Positions 22,377-33,699 of a stretch of 64,000 nucleotides of DNA are shown here, in pieces. The first letter of the stretch is position 1. Each line of letters starts with the position of its first letter. The DNA comes from Pleodorina starrii. Taxonomy: Eukaryota > Chlorophyta > Chlorophyceae > Chlamydomonadales > Volvocaceae. The notes below the pieces were generated by a model. That model was not told the origin of the DNA. It saw only the letters and a list, made by a program, of their open reading frames with translations, and made no database searches. The stretch covers positions 53,959-117,958 of the forward strand of contig BRXU01000077.1 of the NCBI GenBank assembly GCA_030267565.1, written 5' to 3'. The position numbers and the translations under genes are program-made.

Positions 22377-25300
22377 TCAGAAGCGCGTCGCTACACGGCG
22401 AGTGATGTCCGCCAGTGCCCACATCGGCGCCTGCCCCACCGCCAGGTTGCGAGCAGCGAAGCCCGTGGTGTCAGTGGGGCCGAAGAACAGCGGCCGAGCC
22501 ACCGCAATCAACAGGAAGTTGGCCGCGAACACCTGCGGGTGGGGGGTGGGGGTGGGGGCCGAGTGGCGGGTGGGACGGTGATGCGGCGGTGACAGGGAGC
22601 GACCCCGCCAGCATTCGAAAATTCGCGGCGGTACGCTATAAGCGGAATTACAACTAGTATCACTCAAGAGCCGGTGGGCCGTCAGCTGCGTAGGGCCCGG
22701 ATGGCAGCAACAGTATCGACGACAGTAGCAGCAGTGGCAGCAACAGCATCAGCAGTAGCGGCAGGAACGGGGTGGTCGCAAGCACACGCGGCGAAGCGAA
22801 GACGGGGCTCAGTTCTGCGCAACGGCTGCGCGACAACAGGCATTACTAAGGCTTGACTCACACGGTACGGCATGGGGCACGGCAGGGCACATGACCGGCA
22901 CAAGCACAGGCGCAGCGCGTGTTGGGAGTGCAGGTGGTGCAGAGGTGGGTGGGTGGGTGCGGGGCTCGCAGTGGCACCGTTCGTGTTTCGAGCGCGCTGT
23001 TGTCGTACTGCCGTACCTGTAGGAAGTGGGGAACGCGTATGCTGGTCTTCTTCCCAACCTGATGCACCAGCCGTTCAACCATTAGGATGGGGGCCTGAGG
23101 GGGAGGGGGAGGGGAAGAAGGAAGGCGAAATCGGGGTGAAGGAAGCGACATTGGGGGGTGGTGAAGGTGAAGGTGAAAATGCAGCGACGGGACGGAGAGG
23201 CAACGCGAGCGAACCCATACCTTACCCTACCTACCGACGTACCTGTTACCTTACCATCTAACCGAAACTGAGGAGCTACGATCGCATCGCCGCAGAAAAC
23301 GCCAGCGCCAGTTACCGTGCGTGTATTGTGAGGGTGTGGCTGTGAGGGTTGAGGGGTGTGTGGGTTGCTGTCGCTGCAGTTCCCGCAGGCGCCTAGGAGG
23401 CCGCGCCTCCCCCCTCGGAGGGCCCCGAACCGGTCCGCGCTATCGCAGCGCCCACCAACCCTAAGCAAGCGGCGACCGCACAACCCACAACCCGCACAAC
23501 CCGCACAACCCACAACCACACAACCCACCTGGATTGCGAAGAAGGCGCACCACCTCCAACTGAACACGTGCGTGTTGTACCTGCGGATGTACCACGAGCG
23601 GTACGACAGGGGTACGACAGGGGTACGGCAGGATGGGGTTCAGGCCCCACACGCCCACGCATCCTGTGCCGGGCCTTCGTTTCTGTGCCCTCCGCCAAGT
23701 AGCTGCTGAGAGGGGATCTCTCCCTCCAAACGACCCTTCCGGCCCCCTCTTGACCCCCCTCTGGACCCCGCTGTTACAACAACGTCCTCTGCAGCAGTCC
23801 TCCACTCACCAAAAGATGAGAATGTGCCATAGCCCACTGAACAAGAAGACCGCCTGCAGCCCGAGGAAGCGCCGCAGCTTCGACACGGGGGGCCGAGCCC
23901 CGCCACCAGCCGCCGCCACCGCCGCCGACGCCGGGCGGCCTCCAAGCCCGCCGGCATCTCCGTTGCCCTCCCTCTGCTCCCCCGCTCCAGAAGACTCGGC
24001 GGGCTTCCGGCGCCGTCGCAGCCCGGTGCCTTCGACCCCTCCTCCTTCCTCCTCCTCCGCTGCCGGAGCAAGCCCCCCTGCCTTCGGAGCACTTCCATGC
24101 TCCCCCGTGCTGGGTTCCCCGTCGGGAGTGGTCGCGCCGTGGGACTCTTCAGGCGCCGCCGGCGGCGGCGCTACCACTGCCGCCGCCGCCGCCACGCGCT
24201 CGCCGGCGGGGGCCTTCCCATTGCCCTGAGGTTCCTACACAGCCGGGACCCACCGACCCACGGGTCAGGAACCACCGTCGAGCCCGCGGGATCACCCCGC
24301 CCCATAGCCGCGGCACATAACGCCTCCCCATGCATACTTGTCGTGACAAAGCTTCACCCAAAATTCTCCTTCATTATTACTCCCCAACCCAAACCAGACC
24401 AACCTGGGGAGCAGCGCCTGCGGCGACATCCCGCTCCCGCAGCTGCGGCGGCGTTGGTGGCTGGTGCTGCTGGGGGGAGGGCTGTCGTCCGGGCGACGAG
24501 GACAGGACTGTCGGCGCCGCCGCCTCCTTCCCTCCCCGGTGCCTGCTGACCGACGCCGGCAGCAGGCGGCCCTCGATGACTGGCTCGTACACCAGCACGC
24601 GCATCATGTAGGTGGTGGTCAGGTTCCACCGACGAGCCCAAAAGTCCTGAAAGCTGTCGCACTGAGGCAACCGGGTAGGGCAGGTAGGAACAAAGGCAGG
24701 AAGAGATCGAAGCGTAACTCTTAGTCATCATTATCAGTCATCATTATTAGTCATCCTTTTGCACCCTTTCTTGTCTTCCGCCTTCCTTCCCTCTTTGTCC
24801 TCCCCCTTCCCCGCCCATCGCCCGCCCCGCCCACCCCAACACACCCCATCCCGCCCCGCCCTGCCCGACTCGACCCACCAGCCAGGGCTTGTCAAAGGTG
24901 GGCGCCGCCGTGATGCCCAGCAGCAGATAGGCGGCCGCCCCCAATACATCGAACATCCCCGTCAGGAAGGTGGCGCTGGCCAGGGTGTACAGCCAGTGCC
25001 GTACCATGACGGGCAGGCCGGGCAGGGCCAGCACCCAGCTCACCAGCATGGCGACACCTGACGAGGGTAGCGGGTGGGCGGGCGAGTGAGTGACCCGTGG
25101 GTCACATGTGGGTTCGTTTGTGGGTTCGTGGGTTTGTGGGTTTGCGAATTTGTGGGTTTGTGGGTTCGTGGGTTTGTGGGTTTGCGAATTTGTGGGTTTG
25201 TGGGTTTATGGGGTGCGCCTTCACAGGTACCGATGTGCTGTCAGGAGGCAGCCGCGCATGGACAAGGAGCAGGGAGCACACGGGGAGGGGGGGGGCTGAG

Positions 25301-27734
25301 GGAGGGGAGAAAGCTTGAGAGAGCGGTTGGCGATTGGCGAAGAGGTTTTGAGGGCGGCCGCATTGGCAATTTGGCATTGAAGATAACCCTCAAGCCGGTC
25401 TGAGGCCGCGCCGCCGCCGAATCGGCGGAATCGGAAGATCCGCCCAGGTATCGCCCCGGTTTGCTTCCTGGCCGCTGCCAGGAGCTATGAATCATAACCA
25501 GCTGCAAAACAGCCGCGGGCCCCTCCGCGCCTGTGGGTCGCCGCACGAACTCCCAGCAGTACAGAACAGTATCGCAATGCGTGTCGCCCACCCCTGCCTG
25601 CCTGCCCAGCCCACCTGCGAGCCACGCGCCCCTCGTAAGACGGAAACCGGCAGCGACTCCGACACGCAAAGCAAGCGAGCAAGCATGCGAGCGAGCGGAG
25701 GCGGGCGGAAGCCGGGGCAGTGACAGCGCGCCCGCCCGCCCCGGGAGGGAGGGAGGGAGGGGGAAGGGTGGAAAAAGAGGCGGCACACGTACCGGATAGG
25801 AGGCGGCGGGGGACGGCGGCGGGGGCGGGGGGTAAATGAGCGAGGGTGTGCGTGCGCATGCTGGCATGCAGTAGTGTGCGGGTATGTACGGTGTACAACA
25901 TGTAGCGTTGAGCGTGCCGTACGTACCTGTGCTGGCCCAGCTTTGTAGCAGTAGCGTGCGGCCCTGTTTGACGGTATGGGTGTGAGCTGTGGCGGCGGCG
26001 GAAGTGCCCACCGTAAACACCTGTGTGTGGGTTTGTGTGGAGGAGGGGGAGGGCAGCGGAGGCGAGGGGCGCAGGTGGCACCCGACGGGTGTGGGAGGCA
26101 GGAGGGAGGCTGTCCATCCCCAATTCGGGCCATTTGAAAGGGGGTCCGAAACTGGGGGTTCAAAGGAACCAGAAACAGAGTTCGATAGTGAAGTCAGGTT
26201 TGCATCTGGGCCAACAGTGCGGTCTTGTTTCTCGACTTGACAGTTATACATCATAGGGTCACGCGTGATGAGGTCACGCATGTGTCACAGACGTGTTTGG
26301 GTAAGCGGCAGCGACCTGCGGCCGACGTCAGCGCCTTCCTTCCTTGGGCCGCAGCTGCATCCCAGGGGCAGCAGCTCCGCAGCGGCACCCGACATCACAG
26401 AAACCTAAGAGAGAAACGTTAGAGAGAGCAGGCGCCGAAACCTCTTTCATTACGATGCGTGCACCTGCAAGCTGTCGTACTGCCGTACCCCCGTACTGCC
26501 GTACTTGCCTGGATGGGCACGATGGGCAGCAGATACACTCCGCAGAACTGCGGCGGTGTGAGCCAGTCGGGTGTGAGAGGCCCCCGAGCGATGGAGAAGG
26601 CCAGTAACTGCAAACAGAGACAACGGCACGCCGTACAGCCACAGCATGGTACAGGAATAACACAGCATGAGCATACCACAGGGGAGGCCTTCAGTCTTTC
26701 CGGGGGTTGGGTGGTCAGATGGGCCCCGGGGCAGCCGCCTCCGTCCTTCCGGAAGTCCTGAAGGGCTGAAGAGAGGTATCGACAGTGAGGCAGTGAAAGC
26801 CGTAAATCGATGACGGCACAACAGGCGGCGGCGCATGCGGGGTCTGGCAGCGGCGACAGACCGACCCACGGGCCGCCACCCGCCACCCGCGACCCGGTGC
26901 TCAGCCCCCCACGGGACGCTCACCTTGAACGCGGCCAGGGAGAAGAGCCCGGCCACCGGTGTGATGAGCAGCGGCTCCGAAACCGGGTCCAACAGCATCG
27001 GAGCAACCAGGTTTCCTACCTGGGTGCACGATTCGAGTGAACGAGTTGAGTGTGAATTGAGTGAGCGAATGAATGGATTAAAACATATTCGCCACAAAGT
27101 ACTGGTGAATGGTGATCCTTTGTGGTCGGCTGTAAAGCAATACATCTGAGCTGAGAAACGCGGCCGCCTGCCCCCCCGGCCCGGCGGCTGAGGCCGGGGG
27201 AGATGGAAAGGAAGGCGGGCTGGGTCGAGGGCTTCCCGCCCTCGACCCAGCCTCTCAGCCGGTGCGCCTCTATTCTGACGTTCTTTCCGCAATACGTCCG
27301 ATACAAAGAGATGCCCATCGCATGTCCCGGAAGCGACACGTCTCACGCCTCGGCGCCGGAAGTGCAAGGCCAACAAAAGGCCCGCCCCCGCCCTACCCCT
27401 ACCCTTGGAACATCGCTCCCTTACACGTCAAATCGTACCCATACTTCTAGGTTCTTGCCCTCCCCTGCCGTTCCCTGGAGCGATGGGCGCTGCCCCCCCG
27501 CGCGCCCCTCACCAGTACGGGCAGTGTGACTATCAGCCGTTGCGCGCCGGGCCGCAGCCGCCGCACCAGCGCCACCGCCCACAGCGCCGTAAGGCCCGCG
27601 TAGGCGTACAGCAGCAGCGCCTTACGCAGCAGCGGCGGCAGCAGATGGAAGCGCGAGGAGACGGCCGCGAACAGCTCGACCGCGGAGTGCAGGAAAGGCG
27701 GCAGGCCGAGGGCGGCCGCGGATGGCTCCGACAT
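22377..27734 (-). CDS. Wax-synthase-like long-chain-alcohol O-fatty-acyltransferase
   Basis: Membrane acyltransferase of the plant wax-synthase group (MBOAT-related), expected in the ER, joining fatty acyl-CoA to a long-chain alcohol or similar acceptor. Predicted exons on the minus strand: 27734-27513, 27019-26924, 26607-26509, 26020-25927, 25057-24879, 24661-24404, 24225-23810, 23580-23529, 23094-23017 and 22532-22377. All phases agree (549 residues). Exon 3 ends at a GC donor (CCAG|GCAAGT); the rest are GT-AG. Evidence: hydrophobic segments in exons 1, 2, 3, 5, 7 and 10; the family signature DFWARRWN (residues 236-243) followed by VLVYEPVIEGRL; and FLFSGLWHILIFW, whose His (about 450) is the presumed catalytic residue. 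Between these two signatures lies a low-complexity insertion of about 165 residues. Start: ATG 27734, the first residue of a compact exon that opens with a hydrophobic helix. Substrate identity is inference; a sterol or diacylglycerol acceptor cannot be excluded. Confidence 0.82.
25121..25200. repeat. Perfect 40-bp tandem duplication in an acyltransferase intron
   Basis: 25121-25160 and 25161-25200 are identical 40-mers made of GTGGGTTT/GTGGGTTC/GCGAATTT blocks. They lie in the intron upstream of the exon that starts at 25057. Confidence 0.9.
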
Positions 27735-29866
27735 TCTCTGCAGTCTGCGATCTTCTCCTTCACAGATCGATGCTTTAGCGATAAATTTATCGTCGTAATT
27801 GTGGAGAGGCGGTCTGGGGGCTAGTAGCGCTGAGAGGAGGAGTCGTGAGTCGTGAGGAGACAGTTGAGAGGTCGGGCGGAGCGTCTCGTTCTTGTTCTTC
27901 TTGGTGGCGTCACCCAATAGGGCTTGGGAACGGGAACGCAAAAGGTGGTGCTTGTTCGCCGCGGCGTAGCGCACAACCTCCCGCTTGTAGTAAAGATGCG
28001 TGCGCAGGAGTGGGGTGCTGTTGACAGCTAAAAAGGCTGTCAACCGAGAAGCAGGGCGGGATACGTCGTCCTCATCATTTCTTTTGAAGGTGCTGAAAGC
28101 TCGCCCTCTTGTACTGTATCAACATCGGTACGTACTGTATGGAAATGCCGCCAAGTAATGGAATTCGGGGTTGATTGTAGTACGGCCTCCGGTCGGCCGA
28201 GGTACTCGCAGATGCCATCCAAGGATGCAGCCTGTCGCAGCGGGCAGCCGCAACCGCCGGTCGCCGGTCGCCGATCACCACCCAACCACATTAGCACACC
28301 ACTCTGATGACGTCCTCTCGCTTCTACTTCAGGCGATCTTCCCTTCATTACAACCTCATTGCACGCTGGCTTCACTTTTACTGGTCAACTCGCCATGTTG
28401 ATGCGTGAAGGCTGTGTTTAACAAAAGCCCCACTCGGAACCGACCCATGGGTCACCGCCGCATCCAGAACCTCATTCCACGCATTTCACGCCCGCCCACC
28501 TCCCACGGATGCTGAGGGATCGTTCTATGTGTTAGATCAATAGCAACGACAGCGCGATTATGGCATTATCCATCCATACACCGAGGCACACGGCCTTGAT
28601 GAGCGCGTCAAGCGGGACAGACAGTGAAGTCCGGGACCCCAGCCCGGGCTTCCCTCCACGGCCCCTACAGGGGGGTAAGAAAGAAGGACCGCAACGCGGG
28701 TTGCCGAGGCGGCCCCGGCCCCGGGGGGCTGCGTGCCTCCAAGCCACCGCGACGGCCGCTCACCCGCTCTTGACAGCCCGTCAAGGCACCATGCTACCAT
28801 GTACGGTACTCCGCACTGCCCCAGCAGTCCGGGATTGGTTTCGGTGAACGTCGCCTCCGTCCGTCCCATCACTGCTGGCTCATAGTTGCCGCGACCCGTC
28901 AGGAGTGCTGCCCTGGGATGCGGTGGGGGACCCGACCCGCCGCTGACTTAACGGACTAACGGACTTCGCAACGGTTCAGAGCCCAATGTGTGTAGAACTG
29001 TGTGTGGTGGTTACGTTCCAGTGGGCTCCAAACTGTAGAAGAGTGTCCCAATCGCTCCCAATTCCAACCCTGAGACCATTGGACGAATCGAGGTTGCCAT
29101 CCGAATCATCGGCATCAGGCTCCACGCCCGCGTCCACTGTGCACCCGCGGCATCTAGGGTTTGGTGCAGACTTACTCGTCCTGTCCTCGTGGACCTGCCC
29201 AAACAGCCGGGGGAGGGCAGCTGGCTGACGCACCGCTGTCGGCTGTCCTTCCAAAGCCACCCCAACAACCACACCCCCGCCGCCGCCGCCCAGCGTTTTC
29301 GCGCGCACGTGAACGACTGAATACCCCTCTTCCCAAGGGATAACCACCCCCAACCCCCACCCCCAAGGCGAAAGCAAAGCCCTACACTTAATCCAGGTTC
29401 AACACGACCAAAGCCCGAAGCGCAGAGACCGACAACCCGCCGGGTTTGCAGGACAGGCAACGCGACGTCGGCTGCCTCCGGTCGAGGACCTTGCGGACTC
29501 TGCTCTTGCCGTTGGAGCGCATAGCCAGGAGGGAGGGGGAGGGGGAGGGCCTCCAGCCCCTCAGCCCCTCGGCCGCACTCGTCCGTCTGGGTTGGACTGG
29601 CGGCGACACGGTCGATGCGTTTCCAATCTTGGTAAGATTACAGGTACCTTCGGCAAGTAGTTCTGGGTTCAGGGTCTGCTCGCTAACGCAGTCTCGGTCC
29701 CTTCGCTGCGGTATCTTGTTTCTTCCCTGAAACCCTGAGCCCCCTGGACCCCCTCGAGCCTCCTCCGCCACTCCCACACATATGCAGACCCACCCGGCGA
29801 TCCGCCGCTCCTTCACATGTCCAGCTGCCTCAGCTGCCTCAGTCCCTCCGTCCCCGTCGTCCCTCC
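27735..29866. other. Upstream region of the acyltransferase gene and 3' region of ELP5
   Basis: Both flanking genes are on the minus strand. The part nearest 27735 should hold the acyltransferase leader and promoter, and the part nearest 29866 the ELP5 3' UTR. I see no gene in between. A GACCCATGGGTC palindrome is at 28442-28453. Confidence 0.5.
29638..29642 (-). promoter_or_regulatory. Putative polyadenylation signal of ELP5
   Basis: TGTAA on the minus strand, 225 bases after the ELP5 stop. Confidence 0.5.
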
Positions 29867-32377
29867 TCAGATGTCTAGGTCCTCGTCCAGCTCCTGATCC
29901 GAGTCCGCCTCACTGCCCGAGTCGCGAACATACAGGATGTGACCCAGACCACCACCACCACCACCACCCCCACCGCCCCGGTCGCCGCCCCTGCCCGCCG
30001 CCGCCGCCGTCCCCGGCCCCGTGCCGCCCGCCGCCGGCGGCAGGTAGGCCACGTGGTCGCCCGCCGCGTAGGCAGCCGCCAGTGCGCCGCCAGCGCGGCC
30101 CTGCTGACCCTGGTGCTGGTACGGCAGTACGACCTGCTGCTTGGCACGACGCTCCTGGGGAGGGTCAGTGGGGTCCAGGGGGGTAGTGGGGTCAGTGGAG
30201 TGTTAGGGTCATGCCGCAAGTTGGGCGTGTGGGAGTGGGCTGGGGAATAGAGCCGGAGCTCCGAAACTCCGGACATGCAAGCTGATGTTGCCTGGGGGGT
30301 TGTATAAGAGCGGGGGGACAAGAGTGAAGAACCCTAAACCCCCTTCTCCTCCTCCTCGTCCTCCCCCAACCGGTGACAGGGGGATGGGGACGTGAAAGAG
30401 GTGCGGGGCCGGCCACACGACGCACAGCCGAGGACATGCAGGCGGGCAGCGGTGGGCCCACCCCCACCCCCACCCTCACGGCCCCAGCCCCAGCCGAGTG
30501 CCCGCAAGTGCCCGCAACCGATTCAGCGGGGCCACGAGCCGCCGAACCACCCAGTGTATGTCGTACAGGAACACTCGCCACCACAGGCCATGATCACTAC
30601 AGGACCACCACAGGACCACCACCACATGGCATATGACAAGTCACACCACCAAGGACTGCTACGGTATGGCGCCCCTCCCCCCTAACCTCACTCCCCCCCC
30701 CTCACCTCCTCCGTCAGCGTCAGCCTCATGCTGCTCCCCACCGCCCTCGCCAGCTCCTCCGCACTCGTCACACCGCCCAGCAGCCCCACTCCCGGACCGC
30801 CGCCACCACCACCCGCACCACCCGGCGCTGCTCCTGCCGCCGCCACCGTCACCGCCACCGCCGCCGTCGTCGTCGGTGGCTGCACCCGCACCAGGGCCTT
30901 CGGATCCGGCGCGTCCAGCACCGGCGGCACCGGGTGGAATAGCAGCCGCGTCGTGGCGGCGGCGCCGGTCGCTGGCGCACTGCCGGGCTCCGTCGACGGC
31001 GGCGGCGGCTGCAGGATCGAGTACAGCTCTGATTCCACCTTGACGCGGCCCGTCCGCCGCTTGGTACGGCAGTCCAGCCGACCCGCCAGCGCGGTGGCGG
31101 CGGCGGCGGCGGCACCACTGGCGGCGGTGGTGTCTGTCCCATTTCCCATCCCGGTACCGGCCCCGATCCCCAGCGCCTGCTGCGCCACCTCAGTTTGCAG
31201 GGGGGTGAGGGGGGAGAGGTCCAGGGTGCAGCTGCTGAGGCGCCGCAGCGCAAACACCAGCTGCTCGGGGTGGAGATCCTGGGGGGTGGGGGGTGGGTGG
31301 GGGGGGGAGATGGATGGCCAGGAAGCGGACGGGTCGGGTCGGGTCGGGAGCAGGAGCTGGAAAAGGCCGGCGGGTGGGGCAACGAGGGGCAAAAGGAGCT
31401 ATGAAGGGGGGAGCGGCCAGGTCTGGTCTGGTCTGGTCTGGTCGCAGCCTTCGCCGCGCTTGCAACTGTCCCGGTGCACGTGTGTCGTCAACACACATGC
31501 GGTGGCCGGCTGCTGTCGCCCGCTGCAAGGTGCCACCCCGCGTAGGTGGGGCCTCAATGCGCCGTAATGGGGGGCGCTTGCCGCGGCCACCGGCCCCGTC
31601 GGTGCCGTGGGTCGGCGCACGGTCCGTCCGTACTTCCGTCCTGCCGTACGATTGTACATACCGTGTGCATGGACGTCAGCACGCAGGAGACCACGGGGGA
31701 GCGCTGCACTGCCTCCAACAGCCCGAGCGCCTTTGAAGGGGGGAAGGGGCAGGCGGGGTTTTTGAGATGAGGGCAAGGAAGGTAGGAGGGGAGAGCGGGG
31801 AGGTGTGTGTGCGTGTGTGTGCTTGTGAGGACAGGGCAGGGGTTTGAAGGAGGGAACGGGGTATGCAGTAGCCCGCAACAGCACCAATCTGAAAGGTTCA
31901 CAAGCCACGCAGTCCATCCATCCATCCATCCATCCATCCATCCATCCATCCATCCATCATTTTCCTCAACGTACGATGTACCGAATGTGCGGAGTGACGG
32001 TTCTTCATGCACAGCAAAGCAGAGCAGAGCAGCTACCGTAACGGCGACCATGTCGCCCGGTGTGCACAGGCAAGAAAGCTCCGCCGCAGCAGCCAGCAAC
32101 ACCCTCCACCCGCCCAGTGTACGAGATACGACGACAACGGCGCCAGCCGTACGTCTGTACTCGTACCTGCCAAGCGCCGTACCGCTCCATGAGCGTGCTG
32201 AGACAGCCTATCACAACAAACACCGACCGCGACCCCGCGGCCGCGAGGCCGTCGCCGCCGCCGCTGCCGCTGCCGCCTCCGCCGGGAGCCTCCCCGCCGC
32301 CGCTTCCCTCGCGTCCGTCGCTGTTCTCCACATTTGATGGCGCCATTGACGCCGCGGGAGCGGCCGCGGATTGCTCT

Positions 32378-32414
<37 letters not shown>

Positions 32415-33393
32415 TTTGCAATGCCGACGGTGGCCGTAGCAGTGTCGCTTGGAGGGTCTGCAGGCTGATGGTGGGTCCAGGAGGCTGCGGCGGGGAGACG
32501 CCGGCCGTCGGCAGTGGGGACCTGGGCGGTGGGGTGAGACGTGAGACGTGAGGGTGGAGGGAGGTAATTGATATGAAACCGTGATCGGCGTGTCGTGATT
32601 GTGGTTGGAAGGATAATGATTACTCCGCGAACACACAGTTGCTGGTGGTGGTGGTGGTGGTGGTGTTTTAAGAAATGAGACGGAGGAGGTGGTCACTTGC
32701 GAGGGCGCGGCGGGAGGGCGGAGTGGGTGCCGTACGACATCTTTTTCGATCATGTGCAAGGCAAAACGGAACCCCCGAGGAATGTTATCAACGTCAGGCG
32801 GCTGACAGGCTGTGGAGCGGTCATGGAGCTGCAGGAGCAACGGACGCTCCGGTTGCCGCTGAAAAGCCCCGGGGCCGGTTTAAAAGTTTGCACAAAATGC
32901 AGTACGAAAAGCTGTTGCATGTCCGCAAGCCTCACCCTGCCGGCTGCTCCAGAGCGGGTGCCGCCGTGGCCTGCCGCCAGCCCCAAGGATCGGAATACAA
33001 GTCGATGAACTCCAAGTCGCGCTCGGGGGGCTGCCGCAAGTGCGTCTCCCCTTGGGCATGTGGAACGCCCGGACGGTAGGATGCCGTTGCCGCGACATCT
33101 GCCAGCGCGCCGGTGAGATCCGCGAGACGGATGGTGCAGGCCTGGCTGCGGCCTTGACGCATGGCGGAAATGAAGGACTGAAAGGCCTGCGAAGGGGTTG
33201 CGGGTTGCACAGTGGATGTCATTTGACGACGGCCCCAAGCGTGGAAGGGATTGCGGGAAGGGTTATTCGCGCTTACATGGCGGAACACAAGCGCTCCGCC
33301 GACGACACCGAGGTTGTCCAGCACGCAGCAAGTAGGACAGGCTACACCGTCGGGCAATGCGCCGTCGCGCAGGTGGCGGACAGCGGCCTCCAT
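29867..33393 (-). CDS. ELP5: Elongator complex protein 5
   Basis: Subunit of the Elp4-Elp5-Elp6 subcomplex of Elongator, needed for tRNA wobble-uridine modification. Predicted exons on the minus strand: 33393-33277, 33186-32936, 32521-32167, 31730-31662, 31278-30706 and 30154-29867; all GT-AG and in phase (550 residues). Family features: an N-terminal LRDGALPDG, then a LYSDPWGW motif, then [16 protein letters not shown], then [11 protein letters not shown] joined directly to [16 protein letters not shown] across an intron (the usual H-DLH block), [27 protein letters not shown], and the acidic C-terminal tail [12 protein letters not shown]. Oddities: a poly-Gln run and Gly-rich insert in exon 3 (about residues 157-215) and Ala/Gly/Thr expansions in exon 5. 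Start: ATG 33393, directly before the conserved N-terminus. A TTTTACAG acceptor-like sequence 17 bases upstream may mark a 5' UTR intron. Neighbour: WDR27-like gene, divergent. Confidence 0.85.
31913..31958. repeat. (TCCA)n microsatellite in an ELP5 intron
   Basis: About eleven TCCA tetramers in the intron between the exons ending at 32167 and starting at 31730. Confidence 0.9.
32380..32412 (-). repeat. CAG coding repeat (poly-Gln in ELP5)
   Basis: About eleven CTG triplets on the plus strand encode a Gln run in exon 3 of ELP5. Confidence 0.85.
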
Positions 33394-33699
33394 GATCAGA
33401 TAACCTCCCCTGTAAAACAACTCTTTTTCGAACCCTGCGCGTATGTCGCTACTCTCACAGCAGGCTGAAAGAAATGTCAGTATTGAACAACCGGTACGAA
33501 AGTTACGAGGACAGCTCTTCGACAGCGAGCACCTCCATATTGACATATACCCAGCTAGGGTAGAACAAATGCTTACGCTATGCGTTACGTTAAAATTCGC
33601 CCCTGACTGCGGGATTCGCCAGGGCTTTGCTCGATAGAGGTTCCGCGCCTTGCCTGCGGAGGGTGCCAATCCCAATCACATGGATAGAGTTGTGCACAG
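33394..33699. promoter_or_regulatory. Divergent promoter region, ELP5 / WDR27-like gene
   Basis: Only 306 bp separate the two predicted start codons, so the genes probably share a bidirectional promoter. The segment is noticeably A/T-richer than the flanking coding sequence. Confidence 0.5.

Noticed and set aside
31410..31510. Minus-strand frame [17 protein letters not shown] as an extra ELP5 exon
   Set aside because: Joining the exon ending at 31662 directly to the exon starting at 31278 recreates the conserved H-DLH block, so this stretch is intron.
32932..33393. Separate two-exon gene ending at the TGA at 32934-32932
   Set aside because: The donor GGTGAGG just before that stop keeps phase with the exon at 32521, and the encoded sequence is the N-terminus of ELP5, so the stop is intronic.
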